From Sphaeramia orbicularis (lineage: Eukaryota > Chordata > Actinopteri > Kurtiformes > Apogonidae), in contig NC_043970.1 in the NCBI RefSeq assembly GCF_902148855.1, positions 18,950,647 to 19,014,646 on the forward strand: 64,000 nt of DNA, in the 5' to 3' direction. Made by a program: the position numbers and the translations under genes. Below, piece by piece: positions 11,101 through 21,786 of this stretch (positions are counted from its first letter, which is position 1; the number at the start of each line of letters is the position of its first letter). The notes under the pieces were generated by a model. It was not told the origin of the DNA and ran no database searches. It saw only the letters and a program-made list of their open reading frames with translations.

Positions 11101-13679
11101 AAACTCATTTTATTTCAGGGGCCACAAACTGTCCAATATAATCGTGCGCTGGCCAGACCAATAAAATAATAACATTAAAAAAAAGTAAAATTGCATGATG
11201 AAAGTGTGTGTATCTACAAATAATCCTTTAAAAAATTTGAATAATAATAATAACCTGAAAATTCTGGAAAAAAATAGGTGCAATTTTATCAATATCACGC
11301 TTCCAATATTATGCCTTTACACTAGAGGAAAAATTTGGAGTTATTATTAGTAGGTTAATATGGTAACATTTTACTAATCCAACCCACTTAAGACTAAAGT
11401 AGGACTTTATATGCCCCCTAAACTAAAGTGACTGATTGGTATATCTTCAGTGTAATTTTTGCATTTCACAAATTCATCCCATGGGCTGGATTGGACCATT
11501 TGGTGGGTCGGTATTGGCCCCCAGGCCGAATGTTTGACACCCCTGTGTTAGAAGATGAAAACAGTTGTTGCCATTGATACAAGTTGTGGTCTGTTAAATA
11601 CCAGGGCTTAAGATATCCTTACAATGATCTTACACAAACATCTTGCTTTTAAGTACTACAGTATAATAGAACTGTCTTACCTCATGCATTTCTCCTTGTA
11701 ATACACTCAGATTCAGGTACCAGGTAATGCCATATAGTTTGTTTACATCCACAAATTCATTATATTGTCACTAAAAGCATCTGTTCATATTAACCCATAG
11801 AGACCCAAACAACCACTGGCGACCAAATCATCTACTGATGTAAAATGTTTAATACCTGTTGATCCACTAATCCTGTCAATACATGTAAATAATTGGTGTA
11901 AAATGAAATGATCACGCGAGATTTCTGGCTTGGAGGACTAGGTTCTAGATCGATGGTGGGTCAGAATGGTTATGTGTGTGGTGTGCTGTGTTGAGATTAT
12001 TGGAACACACTACACACAGTACGATCAAAACTGTCCAATGCCTGATTTTTTGTCTTTATGTGGGGGGTCTGTAGCAGATAAAACATCTCATCAGATTTAG
12101 AAAATCCTTGTGTGTGTACTCTGCTTAAAACCCATGGAATTGGATCAATGACAGTAAATGGAGACACTTAGTCTATGTTCAGTTAATGATAGATTTGTGG
12201 ATAAAGTCACTTTTTGTGCAGTTTTCACTTTTTCTGATATGACAAGTCAACTTTAATCTGAGCTTTTATGAGCATGTACATGACCAATAAATTAGCCCTT
12301 TGATGCATGAATTATGAGAACCTTAGTCAAGATTTTTTTTTTCCTGAGTGTTTTTATTCCTCTAAGGCATGAAAAACCAAAAAATAAATGCGATTGAATT
12401 TTTTTTTTTAATGAACCTATTTTTCGTGGAGTTTCAAAAATGTCCACTCAACTGGACACCATGTGCTTAATTTTTGAAGCAAAGAAACAAATATTTAAAA
12501 CTCACCATCAGAAAGTGATATACTGTGTGAAAACTATGAAATAAAAACATTTTACATCCTACATCAAATACTAGTTATTACTCATTTCGTGGAGATAATA
12601 TCCTCTGAGACCCAGGAAACTGACAATTTTAGCTTTTTTACACGAAAAAATTGTCTTGATTGGAAAACTGCATAATGCAACAGTTTTTTTCAGATACATT
12701 TTTAAAAATAATTTTTATTTATTGATTGATTTTTTTTTAAATGGAATGTCCTTTGCAATGGACAGCATTTTAGTTAAACTGTCAAACTTTTGTCCCCTAT
12801 AGAAGACAAAATGCATTGCTGGGTCTCAGGAGGATACGCAAAAAAAACAAAAACAAAAAACTGTTAATTACAGTCTCATAACTATTAGCAATTGATTTAC
12901 ACTAAAACATGTTACTGCAGATCAGATTTATCAAGAGCAGCAAAGTTACAGTAATGGTATGAATTACAGTGAATGGGATGTTGCATAAGTGTCCACTGTG
13001 TTGGCTGATATGAAACTAAAACAGCAAAACCCATGAATATACAAGAGAGCAGCAGAAGAAGAACTGTCCACTATAGTGACCAGTATACATGAAAGGGTTA
13101 AACAGGAAAATACCTGATAAATACAAATAATATTATAATAAATGGTGACAAAAAACTCTTTAAAAAAAAGTAGCACTGGGTCTTTCTGGGTTAATTTAGT
13201 GACTACATCTTTGATTCAGGTTAGCTCTAAGAAACCCACTAACTTTCTGTATCAACATAAAAATGCTTAACTTGTACATTACACTAAAAAGCCTCAAGTT
13301 CACATTGACATATTTACAAGAAGTTTAAATGAATTGGTAAACATAGCCTAAATCATTTCAATGTCTCCCACTGTCAGTAAATCACAGACACTGAAGCTGG
13401 AACTGAGACAAATGCAGCTGAACAGGTGGAGGTGCTTCTGTGCTGATGTGCACTCATGTCCACATACTGTCCACATACACACAGCCCAGTCTGGTTCATA
13501 TATGGCTGACATGACGGAAATGGGACCACCCGAACCTGACTTTCTGGAACCATGCAGGCTTCACCGAAAAAAGTGAAAGAGAAACTACAGCCCGATCCAA
13601 ATGTTCATTCTGAGGACGATTAAAACATGAAATCAATCCGTAAATAGTCGAACTTACTTGATGATCCGCCGGATGCCAT
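8115..13679 (-). CDS. GIMAP (AIG1) family GTPase, four exons, 308 aa
   Basis: Coding exons are 13658-13679, 10387-10422, 9949-10053 and 8115-8878. All junctions are GT-AG and phases agree (927 nt, 308 aa plus stop). The N-terminus MASGGSS is encoded by the distal exon, and a second in-frame ATG lies in exon two (10400-10402). Exon three carries the P-loop GKTGAGKSSSGNTILG. Exon four carries DTPGLFDT (G3), FTHGDE (G4 region) and the family FNN box, then a Glu/Lys-rich coiled coil over about the last 100 residues. Family members bind and hydrolyse GTP, oligomerise on intracellular membranes and influence lymphocyte survival; many are lymphoid-expressed. Length and domain order are those of a typical single-domain GIMAP. 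The C-terminus lacks an obvious hydrophobic anchor. An ISRE lies in the 3.2 kb first intron, which also holds three mobile elements. The double-AIG1 gene lies 3.4 kb away on the opposite strand, head to head. I am sure of the family; which numbered GIMAP it is cannot be told from sequence alone. Confidence 0.92.
9526..9900. other. Possible MITE fragment in GIMAP intron
   Basis: Sequence beginning ACAGTGGTGAACAAAAAGTT looks like a Tc1-type terminus, but no matching inverted end or TA duplication was found. Otherwise intron. Confidence 0.2.
10770..10855 (+). mobile_element. LINE 3' tail fragment
   Basis: TGGGATCAATAAAGTTCATC followed by TTATCTT-like tail is typical of the 3' end of fish CR1/L2-like LINEs. 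A poly-T run precedes it at 10745-10766. Only the tail remains, within GIMAP intron 1. Confidence 0.5.
11091..11545. mobile_element. Charlie-like non-autonomous hAT, 455 bp
   Basis: The 5' end is CAAGCGTGTCAAACTC and the 3' end is GTTTGACACCCCTG, the inverted form of the CAGGGGTGTCAAAC terminus known from Charlie-type hATs. A perfect 8-bp duplication TGTTAGAA flanks it (11083-11090 and 11546-11553). Internal matches to GGGGCCACAAACTG and GGCTGGATTGGACC are characteristic. The copy at 40.7-41.3 kb is related. Confidence 0.88.
11790..13194. mobile_element. piggyBac-like MITE, family A (copy 2), with nested family B
   Basis: It opens TTAACCCATAGAGACCCA and closes with AGTAGCACTGGGTCTTTCTG then GGTTAA. 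The interior is in the reverse orientation relative to copy 1. A second TTAA-type element (12292-13101) is inserted in it. It lies in intron 1 of the minus-strand GIMAP gene. Confidence 0.75.
12292..13101. mobile_element. piggyBac-like MITE, family B
   Basis: Termini are TTAGCCCTTTGATGCATGAA and TATACATGAAAGGGTTAA, imperfect inverted repeats with TTAA-like ends and CCCTTT as the first element bases. A second copy lies at 54402-54892, sharing TCCTGAGTGTTTT, the GTCCACTCA-CTGGACACCAT segment and the terminal CATGAAAGGG. No coding. Confidence 0.7.
13575..13586 (-). promoter_or_regulatory. Interferon-stimulated response element (ISRE)
   Basis: On the minus strand it reads AGTTTCTCTTTC, a full match to the AGTTTCNNTTTC consensus bound by ISGF3/IRF factors. 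It lies 72 bp inside intron 1 of the minus-strand GIMAP gene, close to its first coding exon. Function is inferred from consensus and position only. Confidence 0.5.
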
Positions 13680-14364
13680 CACTAATCCCTGAAATTTCTT
13701 GAAGTAGTTTAACAAAACACAAAACAGCTGAAACCTCAAAGGTAAAGATGAAAACCATACACAGAATCATATCCGGTCTCAGAATAAAACTCTACTAGTC
13801 TATTTAAAATAAACACAATGAGAACTACAGGTTTTCTCTTTAAAGTCTACAAACCAGGATAAACTTACAGTCTGGTGCAAAACATAGATAAGACAACACA
13901 TGCAATAAAACCTGAAGTTAAAACTAGACCTTTGTTTGTTTTTTATTTTATTCTGAAAGGATTCTTCAGGAAGTCGTGCATTACATTTTGCGTAGTTTCA
14001 CACAGGGCGTCGTGTTTTCGGCAGTTGCAGAAAAGCCTATTTTTTCAGGTGAGAGTTTCTTGTTCTCTTTCGTGTTTTCTGTGTGATTATCACTTTACTG
14101 TGTGTTTTCAGACAGTTGTGTACATGTGTTTGTTCTTTTCACACAGTTCAGTGTGTGTTACTGTATATTTTGGCAGTATTTTCCTACTTCCTCAAATGAG
14201 ATTGGCTCAAGGTGACATACTGTTGGTCCTACAGATAATACTGTCTGTTTGAATTAGTCTGCTTCCAGTTAATTTATTTTGATCATGCTTGGTGTTGTTT
14301 TCAGTTTTCTTTGTAAACGTGAGATAAACTAAACTCGTCTGCAGAGATTTGACAGACTGACTGA
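13680..14364. other. GIMAP upstream region, no further gene seen
   Basis: Contains the presumed promoter and 5' UTR of the minus-strand GIMAP gene. No clear TATA box or CpG island is visible. The open frame on the plus strand (13875-14252) has no recognisable domain and a biased, T-rich composition. Confidence 0.4.
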
Positions 14365-15000
14365 TTAAAACCCAATGCTACTTTTGTGTCAGTTCCCAAA
14401 TGAAATTTCCTCTTTATCTAACCGTTCTTAAGTGATTTATCACCTTTTAGTATATTATTATTTTCTGTGTTTTGCATTTTATCAGTATAAATCAGGTATT
14501 TTTCTGTATTCAATTTACTGATCATAAAGATGATGTCAGGATCTGTGCTTGTGACTCTTTGCTCCTCCCTTTTGGTCATGGACCTGTGCCTGTGCGACCC
14601 TCAGCTCCACCTTTTCATTATCATCATCAGATTCACCTGCTGGCGCTGCATGGCTGCAGCCAATTACCTTCAGCCTATTTAAGGCTTTGGTTTGCAGCCA
14701 TGCAGCGCTGGTCCATTTCTCCATATCCTCTCCATAACCCGGACATTTATTCATATTCATCCACGGACTCTGACCCAGGTTTTGTGCGCTTTTTTTTTAG
14801 GGACTCTGTCTCAGCTTTTGTTAGGTTTTCCGTTGTTTGGTTTTCATTTTTTGTTAAATAAACTTGTATTTTTTTTCACTTCAGTACTGTGCATTTGAGT
14901 CCTCATTTCCCCTTCGTGACAGATGATCATAGAAGCTCAGATTGAAGTTGAGGGTTTTTATATCAAAAAGAGAGAAAACTCAAGAAAAAGACCGAGGTGA
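14365..15000. mobile_element. Degenerate family A MITE with a solo LTR inside
   Basis: The left part (TTAAAACCCAATGCTACTTT onward) and the right part (GAGAGAAAACTCAAGAAAAAG) match the interior of the TTAACCCATAAAGACCC family, split by an LTR at 14534-14921. The right terminus has decayed. Confidence 0.6.
14534..14921 (+). mobile_element. Solo LTR (Gypsy/ERV-type fossil), 388 bp
   Basis: Begins TGTCAGGATC and ends CTTCGTGACA, so it has TG...CA termini. A 5-bp duplication GATGA flanks both sides (14529-14533 and 14922-14926). A TATTTAAG element and a downstream AATAAA-type signal give plus orientation. No internal viral region is present, so it is a recombined remnant. Confidence 0.78.
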
Positions 15001-15015
15001 AGTTAGCAGTGGGTT

Positions 15016-15835
15016 GGATATTCGACGGACATTCAAAAGCCATCGCCTTAGGGACTATCAATAAATTACTGCTCTAAATGTTTTTCTTCAATAGTTTCCC
15101 AGTCATGTGACCCAGAGACTCCAAACCAGTCTCAAATTATTATAATAAAGAGGACCTTTAGGAAACACCACTTAATATTTCTCTCCAGTCTATATTATAA
15201 ATATTCATAAATAAAATAAAATATGAATAATATTCATAAAAATAACATTAATGTAGACTTTCTGGTAATTTGCATGCTTTGTGTTTCCACCACACCCACG
15301 GTTTCTGGAAATGTATTTAAATCAGACTCAGTTATTTCAAGAGGAAGTCCCTCTGAATTTCTTTTGATTCAGCAAATGAATGTTGCCCGTCCACTTCTCA
15401 TAGCTTATATTTATTTGCTCCATTTTCCAGATGATCACACATAAACGAAGTGAAGTTTGTAGAAATGGAATACATCTGCAGCTGCACACCGGATTAACCC
15501 TTTCAGTGTCAGAAAAGCTACTGTGTAGTTGTGTTCCTTTTCTTCAGTGGTTTTGTTTTATTGTGTGTTTTAGGGTCAAAACAGGATGGAATAACAGAAC
15601 AAGACAAAGGGAGGAATTTAAGTTTGACAGGTTTTTACTAAATAAGGCATTCAGAATGTACATCAATATGAGATTTAGGATGTTGAACATGAACTGTGAA
15701 CTGGAACACACTGAACAACAAGTATTTGAATTTAGGCCCAGTAGTTTTTGTTTCAGGGATATTTTTTTCTAAATCAGTCCAGCTGCTTTTTGACACCTAG
15801 TTGACCTCCAAAAAGCAATTACACGGTCAAACCTC
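15016..15835. other. No gene recognised
   Basis: AT-rich sequence with short frames lacking any domain or splice context. Confidence 0.4.
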
Positions 15836-15839
15836 AATA

Positions 15840-16585
15840 ATAACACAGTTAAAAAAAAAAAAAAAAAAAAAAAAAAAGCAGCAAAAAAAAAAAAAAACAT
15901 AACGTGTGCGTATTTGAAAACCCTCGGCCTTCAGTCCACACCAAAGTTTTTGCACATACAGATGGATGGAAGGACGGTCGATGTGACGGATGTGCCCCCC
16001 CCCCCCCCCAAACATAATCATGTTGGGCCCTTTCTACAAGAAAATCACTGGAAAAAAATCTGTCGGAGTTGGGGGTGGGGGCGTGATTGTCGGTCAGAGG
16101 GGGTGGACAGCGATCCATGATTGTGGGTTTGCTGTTCCTCTAACTCCACAGTTGCCAACCAGACAGTCTGGACAGCCAGTTTCTCCGCACTGCGGGAGGA
16201 CCTCCCACAGAGGTGTTTTCCCCACCCTTTACTCCACACCCCTCCTTCACCAGAACCATCGTGAGCAAGACCGAGACTTAACCAGGGGCCCGTGAGACAG
16301 GGACGGCTGCGCCTCCGCGTCGACGGTACCTGGGTCAGGTACTCACGGTCCTGCTCTGAAAAATGGATCTCATCCACTATAACTTGATTACGCAAAATTA
16401 AAATAAATCGATCTAAGATTGATTTTTTTTTTTTTTTTTTACCCAGCCCTAGACCTGTATGTGGAGGATGTTTTGATGAAGCTGTGAGAAAGTGAAAGTG
16501 AGCTCCCCTCACCTTATCATTGTTGCTGACTATCTGCTGCCCCCTGCGGTTGAGAACCACTGGTGCATGCCAAAGTTTTTGCATG
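15840..16585. repeat. Unclassified repeat with poly-A and poly-C tracts
   Basis: Contains long A and C homopolymers and an imperfect echo of its ends: CACCAAAGTTTTTGCACATA near 15940 and GCATGCCAAAGTTTTTGCAT near 16565. Related sequence (CCAAAAACTTTGGCATGCAC ... ACACGTTATGTTTGTG) is present at 62.3-62.5 kb. The open frame across it on the minus strand is not protein-like. Confidence 0.5.
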
Positions 16586-16792
16586 GTGCACTAAGCATGC
16601 TCAGATGTCTATGGAAAGAATAATGTCTATTCTATCAGCACGTCTTGAAATTTCTGCTATTGAGCAAACGGTTGAATTTTTATGAATATTTAAAATTAAT
16701 CATACATTCAGAACACTCATCACAGACACGACAGGAGTTAAAGGGTTAAACATTGCAATTGAAGGTAAGTGTGGAACACTGTTAGTGTTTGA

Positions 16793-16800
16793 CCAATCAG
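16793..16800 (+). promoter_or_regulatory. CCAAT-type box upstream of double-AIG1 gene
   Basis: CCAATCAG, the standard NF-Y/CCAAT context, lies 265 bp upstream of the ATG at 17058. It is a plausible promoter element; a 5' UTR intron probably ends at 17039, so the true start site is uncertain. Confidence 0.3.
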
Positions 16801-17057
16801 AGTTCTTCAGCACACAGTCCCACCCCACTAGAATTCTGCGGAATCTGAAAAGTCCTACCCCCCTAACAGAAACTTTTTACAGGGGATGTTAGGGGTTTGG
16901 GGAAAGTTTTATACTTCAGTAATTTCGATAGAAATTCACCAAGGTTTTTCAAAGTCCTGGGTAAAGTTAAAGTTCCTGGTAAAGTTCCTGCAGTTGTAAA
17001 GGGACTCATGTACTGTGCTCTCTTTGGTGTCCCCAGCAGGTTTCCTGATGTTCAGTC

Positions 17058-19508
17058 ATGGAGTCAGAGACCACCTTCATTCTTCTGGGAAACAGTGGTG
17101 CCGGTAAAAGTGCTTCAGGAAACACCATTTTAGGACGAACAGCATTTGAGTCAAAACAGTCTTTTTCATCTGTAACAACTGAAATCTCAGAACAAGCTGG
17201 AGCTGTTCTGGGGAAGCAAATCTCAGTGATCGACACTCCAGGTATTTTAGGTCCAGATGGAGAGGAGGAGGACTCATGTGCAGAGGAGGACTTTTTTATG
17301 GGGGAAGACTCTCGGGTAGAGGTAAAGATTAAAAACCACTGTGATGAACTCTTGCGGGAAGGCAGATCCTGTGTGTTTCTAATTGTTGTTAAAATAGCTC
17401 GATTCACCCGTGAGCAGAAAGACGCTGTGGAAGCAGCTCTCAGGGTCATCGGAAAAGAGCAGGTGAAGAACAGTTACCTGCTGTTCACAGGTGAAGACAA
17501 ATTAGACAATAAGACTCTGGAGGAGTTCATGAATGAAAATCCAAAAGGTTCTCTTCGGAAACTTGTTAGCATGTTTGGAGAAAGGTATCATGTCTTCAAC
17601 AACAAAAGCGGAGGACAGAAACAAGTCAAGGAGCTGCTGAAGAAGTCAGGACTCCTCAGATCAGGTGAGAAATGACCTCTGAACCACATCTGTACTATTT
17701 ATAATCTCTGCATATATGAGGTCCAACGTGAATAAAACTAGTACATTATAACTGAAAGGATGAACTAGAATCACCAGAAGATACAGACAGGAAAAGGAGG
17801 AAAAAAGGACACCATGTGACAACCATGTTAACAAACAAATTCACATTATCGCTTAACTCTGCAGTCTTTTATCTCCTCTTTACCTGTGTTATATTCAATT
17901 ACACACTCAATTAATTGCATAAATATTAATGCTACCACAAGTAATTTCTGACGTGTTACATTTCTTTCTAATCATATCATCACATTCAGTTTAATAAAAT
18001 GTAGTGCTTTGCTGCTTTTTTACTTTCCACATTTCCACAGTAGCTTATTCATTTGTTCTATTGGTTTATTTGACAGGGACAGCACACATTAATCACCACT
18101 GTTGTAAATGCACCAGAGTCAGCCACTTCTCATCTCTCGTCACCCTAAAAACAGTATAAAAACTATCAAGTTAAAGCTATAATGATGGTTTTTGGATGTG
18201 TTAACACCAATAAAAGAACAATTCTGACATTTTTGATCACATTCCCATGCTGTATTGTCATTTACTGTTTAAGACAGGCAACACAGACATATAATATACA
18301 ACAAAATTTTTTTTCAGGTGAATATGTGGGTAATAAAAGTTGGTCAATAAAGGTCATCTGTGTCTAAATTAATCTCTGAATTTCTCTGTAATTGTTGACA
18401 GTGTTGCTATTGTAAGTCCTGCCTCTTCTTGATTTTGATTGGTCGTGAGATAGAAATCACATTGATGACTGTTGTCCTAAATGTTTTCAACTGGGAGTTC
18501 TCTGAGTTGAAAAAACAATGTGTGCTGAGAGTTGAGGATGGTGCGCGCTGTAAATGCTGGACTGCACAGGGTTTGTATGGAACAGAGGCGCTGCCAGCAC
18601 ATGCAAAAAAATGCTGCCCATGGATACAGGGCCTTGATCTGTCAGTATTTTTAATAAGGGAATCCACATTTTCATACATGTTTAATACAATAATCCATGT
18701 TCTTGTCTTTCCTGTAGTTTCAGCGCAGTCGGCCAGGCTGGAGGAAAGGAGGATAGTCCTGCTCGGTCTGCCTGGAGTTGGAAAGAGTTCATCAGGAAAC
18801 ACCATCCTGGGACTACAATCACAGTCGGACTGTTTTAAATCAGGCTGTGACTTCACCTCAGTCACCAAAGAGACTGACAGTAAATCAGCAGAAGTGGAGG
18901 GTCGTCGGGTCACTGTGGTCGACACTCCAGGAATCACTGGTGAGGGTTGGGCTCCTAAAAAGTTATTTGAAGAGATCATGAAGTCAATAAAAGCATCTGA
19001 TCCAGGACCACATGCCTTCATCTTTGTGGTCAAACTCGACAGAATCTCCAAAGCAGATGAGAAACTATTTGAGTTGTTGCCCAAACTGTTTGACCGAGAT
19101 GCTCCAAAATACTCCATGGTGTTGTTCACACACGTAGATAAGTTAGAAGGTGGAAACATTCTCGCAAAAATTAGAGATAGCAGTGCAGTGTTAACGCTGC
19201 TTAGAAAGTGTCGTAATAGATACTGTGAGTTTAACAACAGACAGCCCAGAAACAAGCAGCAGGTAAGACACCTGCTGGATAAAATTAATCAGATGGTCAC
19301 AGCTAACGGTGGAGGTCACTACACCTCTGACTTGTTCAATAACGTTCACACCTTACCTGTGTCACTTTCCATTAAATGGCATGATGTTCGTGATTCGTTT
19401 GAAAAGATTCTCAATGATATAGTCAAATGGTTAAATTCTTCGAGTTCAACAAATGCAAACTCCAATCAAAGCATGGCTCTGACTTCATACAACCCCTTGA
19501 AGCCATAG
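17058..19508 (+). CDS. GIMAP8-like protein with two AIG1 GTPase domains, 465 aa
   Basis: Two coding exons, 17058-17664 and 18718-19508, join in phase 1 (TCA G|GTGAG to GTAG|TT TCA), giving 1398 nt. The start ATG is preceded by an in-frame TGA at 17046 and by a pyrimidine-rich acceptor at about 17039, so a 5' UTR intron is likely. Domain 1 (about residues 1-200) has P-loop GNSGAGKSASG, DTPGILG, FTGEDKL in the G4 position and YHVFNN. Domain 2 (about 205-425) has P-loop GLPGVGKSSSG, DTPGITG, THVDKL and CEFNN, then a Ser/Asn-rich tail without coiled coil. Tandem AIG1 domains are known from GIMAP8 (three in mammals). Each exon read alone would end in a short stop-bounded ORF, so the two could be mistaken for separate genes. 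Likely a cytosolic or membrane-associated immune GTPase. G4 variants differ between the domains, hinting that they may not bind nucleotide equally; this is inference. Confidence 0.87.
17665..18717 (+). other. Intron of double-AIG1 gene
   Basis: Bounded by GTGAGA and TTCCTGTAG. Contains a fragment TTTATTTGACAGGGACAGCA near 18066 that resembles a dispersed fish repeat. No third AIG1 segment is seen. Confidence 0.6.
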
Positions 19509-19799
19509 TAAGAACCATGAGAACTTCCCTTTCTTTGGGTTCTTAACTCCAGAAGAAAAGTCGAAAAATACTGGAGATATAGCAAGATGTTTAACAAAGG
19601 GCTTCAGTGTTGTATTAATATTCCAAACTCTCAGTAGCAGAGGGAAGTCATGTACCAGAACACAATTATAACTACCAAAATCACCAACAAATTATCACTA
19701 TATCCACAGACTGTATCACCCACAAGTACAAAGCTAATTGTTTACAAATATCTGTATAGTTATATTGTCAGGTTGTTTTTTTTCTTGAATCTAAAACTT

Positions 19800-20970
19800 A
19801 TAGCGGGTTATTTTGACAGTCAGACTAACACTGTGTCTTATAATCTTTCATGTCCTGCATCATGATAGTTTACATTATAGCTCTGTTAGCTTAGCTCTGC
19901 TTTTAGACAGAAAACAGCCACAGTAAATCCATAAATCTCTTTTGTTCTCCATACAGTTTGTGTTGTCAATAGCTGCACTAAAGATAAGACAAAATATACT
20001 TTATTGATCCCCCAAGGGTGAAATTCAAATGTACAGCAGCACAAGACGATGTGCATCACATACAATAGAAAAAATAAAGATAAAAACTATAAAAATGTGG
20101 GTGACTAAAAATAGTAGTAATAATAATAATAATAATAAATTAATAAGTATGCAGTAAGTGACTTTGATAAGTGTGCAAGTGAGTGTCATTGACAGATGCA
20201 AAAGTCTGTTCAGGGCAGGATGTACTTTAGGCCAAGCTGCTGTTGTACAGTCTGATGGAACTAGGGAGCATGTGAAACGTTGAGTCCTGCACCTGGGTGG
20301 GGTCTATTGAATGACTGAGCTGCCCATCAGCCACAGCTCATCATGCAGAGGGTGAGAGGACTTGTCCATGATTACACAAATTTTGTCCTTCACCCTCCTC
20401 TCAGCCACCGTTTCCAGGCTGTCCAGGTCCAGTCCCACCACAGAATGGGCTTTCCTCACCAGCTTGTTGAGCCTGTTGCCCTCACCAGTCCTAACACACA
20501 CTTCAGCAGACAATAGTGCACTGGCCACCATGGACTGGTAGAAGGATATTGAAGATCTATTTGGAATCGTCCACACAAGGTCTGAACTGTCACATTTTAT
20601 TCTGAACTGTGGCTCAACAAACAGCAAACTCAGCAAAGATGACATCACATAACTGTTTACCTTCTTAAGGCTCATAATCTAACTCACCTGTGATTTCAGC
20701 ATCAAACTCCATTCTTTTTATTTATAGCTGAGTCCAGTGGGGAAAACAACAACAGTACTTCTAGATTTTATCAGTTTATTTTTCTGTAGAAGTTGTTTAT
20801 TAGCAGTTTTAATCCCATCACATCACTCTGATGTTTTGGTGAAAAAACGCACAGAGCAGGTCATGTGATTAGTTTTCCTTACTATGGAAAACCAACAGAG
20901 TGACTCACTACACCCTCTAGTGGTTGGTTGGACTGTTGGTATGAATATGTTCCATTCATATCTTTATAAT
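19800..20970 (-). repeat. Inverted duplicate block, left copy (split by a LINE)
   Basis: Read on the minus strand, 20970-20549 and 19982-19800 match 60575-61160 on the plus strand. Shared landmarks are CACTAGAGGG with GTAGTGAGTCACTCTG, the CTGTTGTTGTTTTC-CCACTGGAC segment, AGAATGGAGTTTGATG, CCAAATAGATCTT and GTGGCTGTTTTCTGT. The block holds no proven gene. A short ATG-to-donor cassette (20688-20712, MEFDAEIT then GTGAGT) is intact in this copy only. Confidence 0.7.
19983..20548 (-). mobile_element. CR1/L2-like LINE, 5'-truncated 3' end
   Basis: Minus-strand reading gives the C-terminal part of a reverse-transcriptase ORF: FYQSMVASALLSAEV, NRLNKLVRKAHSVVGLDLDS, then ERRVKDK and SSHPLHDE. Then comes a 3' UTR ending in GGGGGATCAATAAAGT. 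The insertion interrupts the duplicated block exactly between CCAAATAGATCTT and TTAGTGCAGC, giving a short ATCTT-like target duplication. Confidence 0.8.
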
Positions 20971-20989
20971 CCAATCCCCTGGTGTGTTT

Positions 20990-21160
20990 GGATGGTGAGA
21001 GGAAGCTGGAGGACCTGAAGAGAAACCATGCAGACACAGGGAGAACATGCAAACTTTACACATGGAGGCCCACGCTGCCCAGGACTGGAATAGAACCCAG
21101 GACCCTCTTGCTAGAAGGTGATGATGCCAACACTGCACCACTATGCCGCTAACGTTTGGC
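20990..21160 (-). mobile_element. tRNA-derived SINE fragment
   Basis: The minus strand reads GTGGTGCAGTGTTGGCATC (A-box-like), GGTCCTGGGTTCTATTCCAG (B-box) and GTTTGCATGTTCTCCCTGTG, matching the SINE at 26769. It is truncated at its 3' side. Confidence 0.65.
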
Positions 21161-21169
21161 AAATGAGAT

Positions 21170-21786
21170 TTAATTTATATCTTGTTTGCTGTTTGTTTGT
21201 AACTGGACAGAGCACGTCTAGTCATTGACAATATTCACATGATGGTTTCAGTGTGCCAAGCTGAAAGATCTGATGATCTTAAACAGGACTATTTTTGGAG
21301 AAAGACTGACTTGAGACAGCTTGGAGTTTTATGAACACCTCACACCAAACAAGCCAGAGGACAGGAGCCTTAACTTTCATGATTTTATTCTAACAGTGGA
21401 AGTTTATCTGTCACATTGTCATCTGGAGTTGGAATATACTTTTTAAAAATGTCTGACATCATGTTGTGTTTATGTTGTGATATCTTCATAGATCTCAGTG
21501 TGTAGTGAATGCATGTACAGAATATCATGCCTGTAAATGCTACTGATGTTTTCCTGTAAATGTTCATATGGTGGAACCAGCAGATGTTCTGTTCTTTTGC
21601 TGTCCTCAGATCAGCTCACGTGTCATTAATTTAAGCCAACAAAAAGTACAGCTTTGTTATCATCCACTATTTGTTTTGGATATTTTGTTGAAAAAGTATA
21701 TTGAATCAATAAATTTAGATGAAAAATATTCGTTTTTTTTCCCTCAAATTACTGATCTTTTATTTCAAATTAGCACAAATGCTATG
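21170..21786. other. No gene recognised
   Basis: AT-rich intergenic sequence; no domain, repeat end or RNA gene identified. Confidence 0.4.

Noticed and set aside
16045-16584. 179-aa frame on minus
   Set aside because: Lies across an unclassified repeat with homopolymer tracts and has no domain or start context.
18407-19255. 282-aa frame on minus
   Set aside because: Antisense shadow of the second AIG1 exon.
20700-20740. TATAAATA as a promoter for the ATG at 20712
   Set aside because: The motif is only 7 bp upstream of the ATG, too close to serve as its TATA box.
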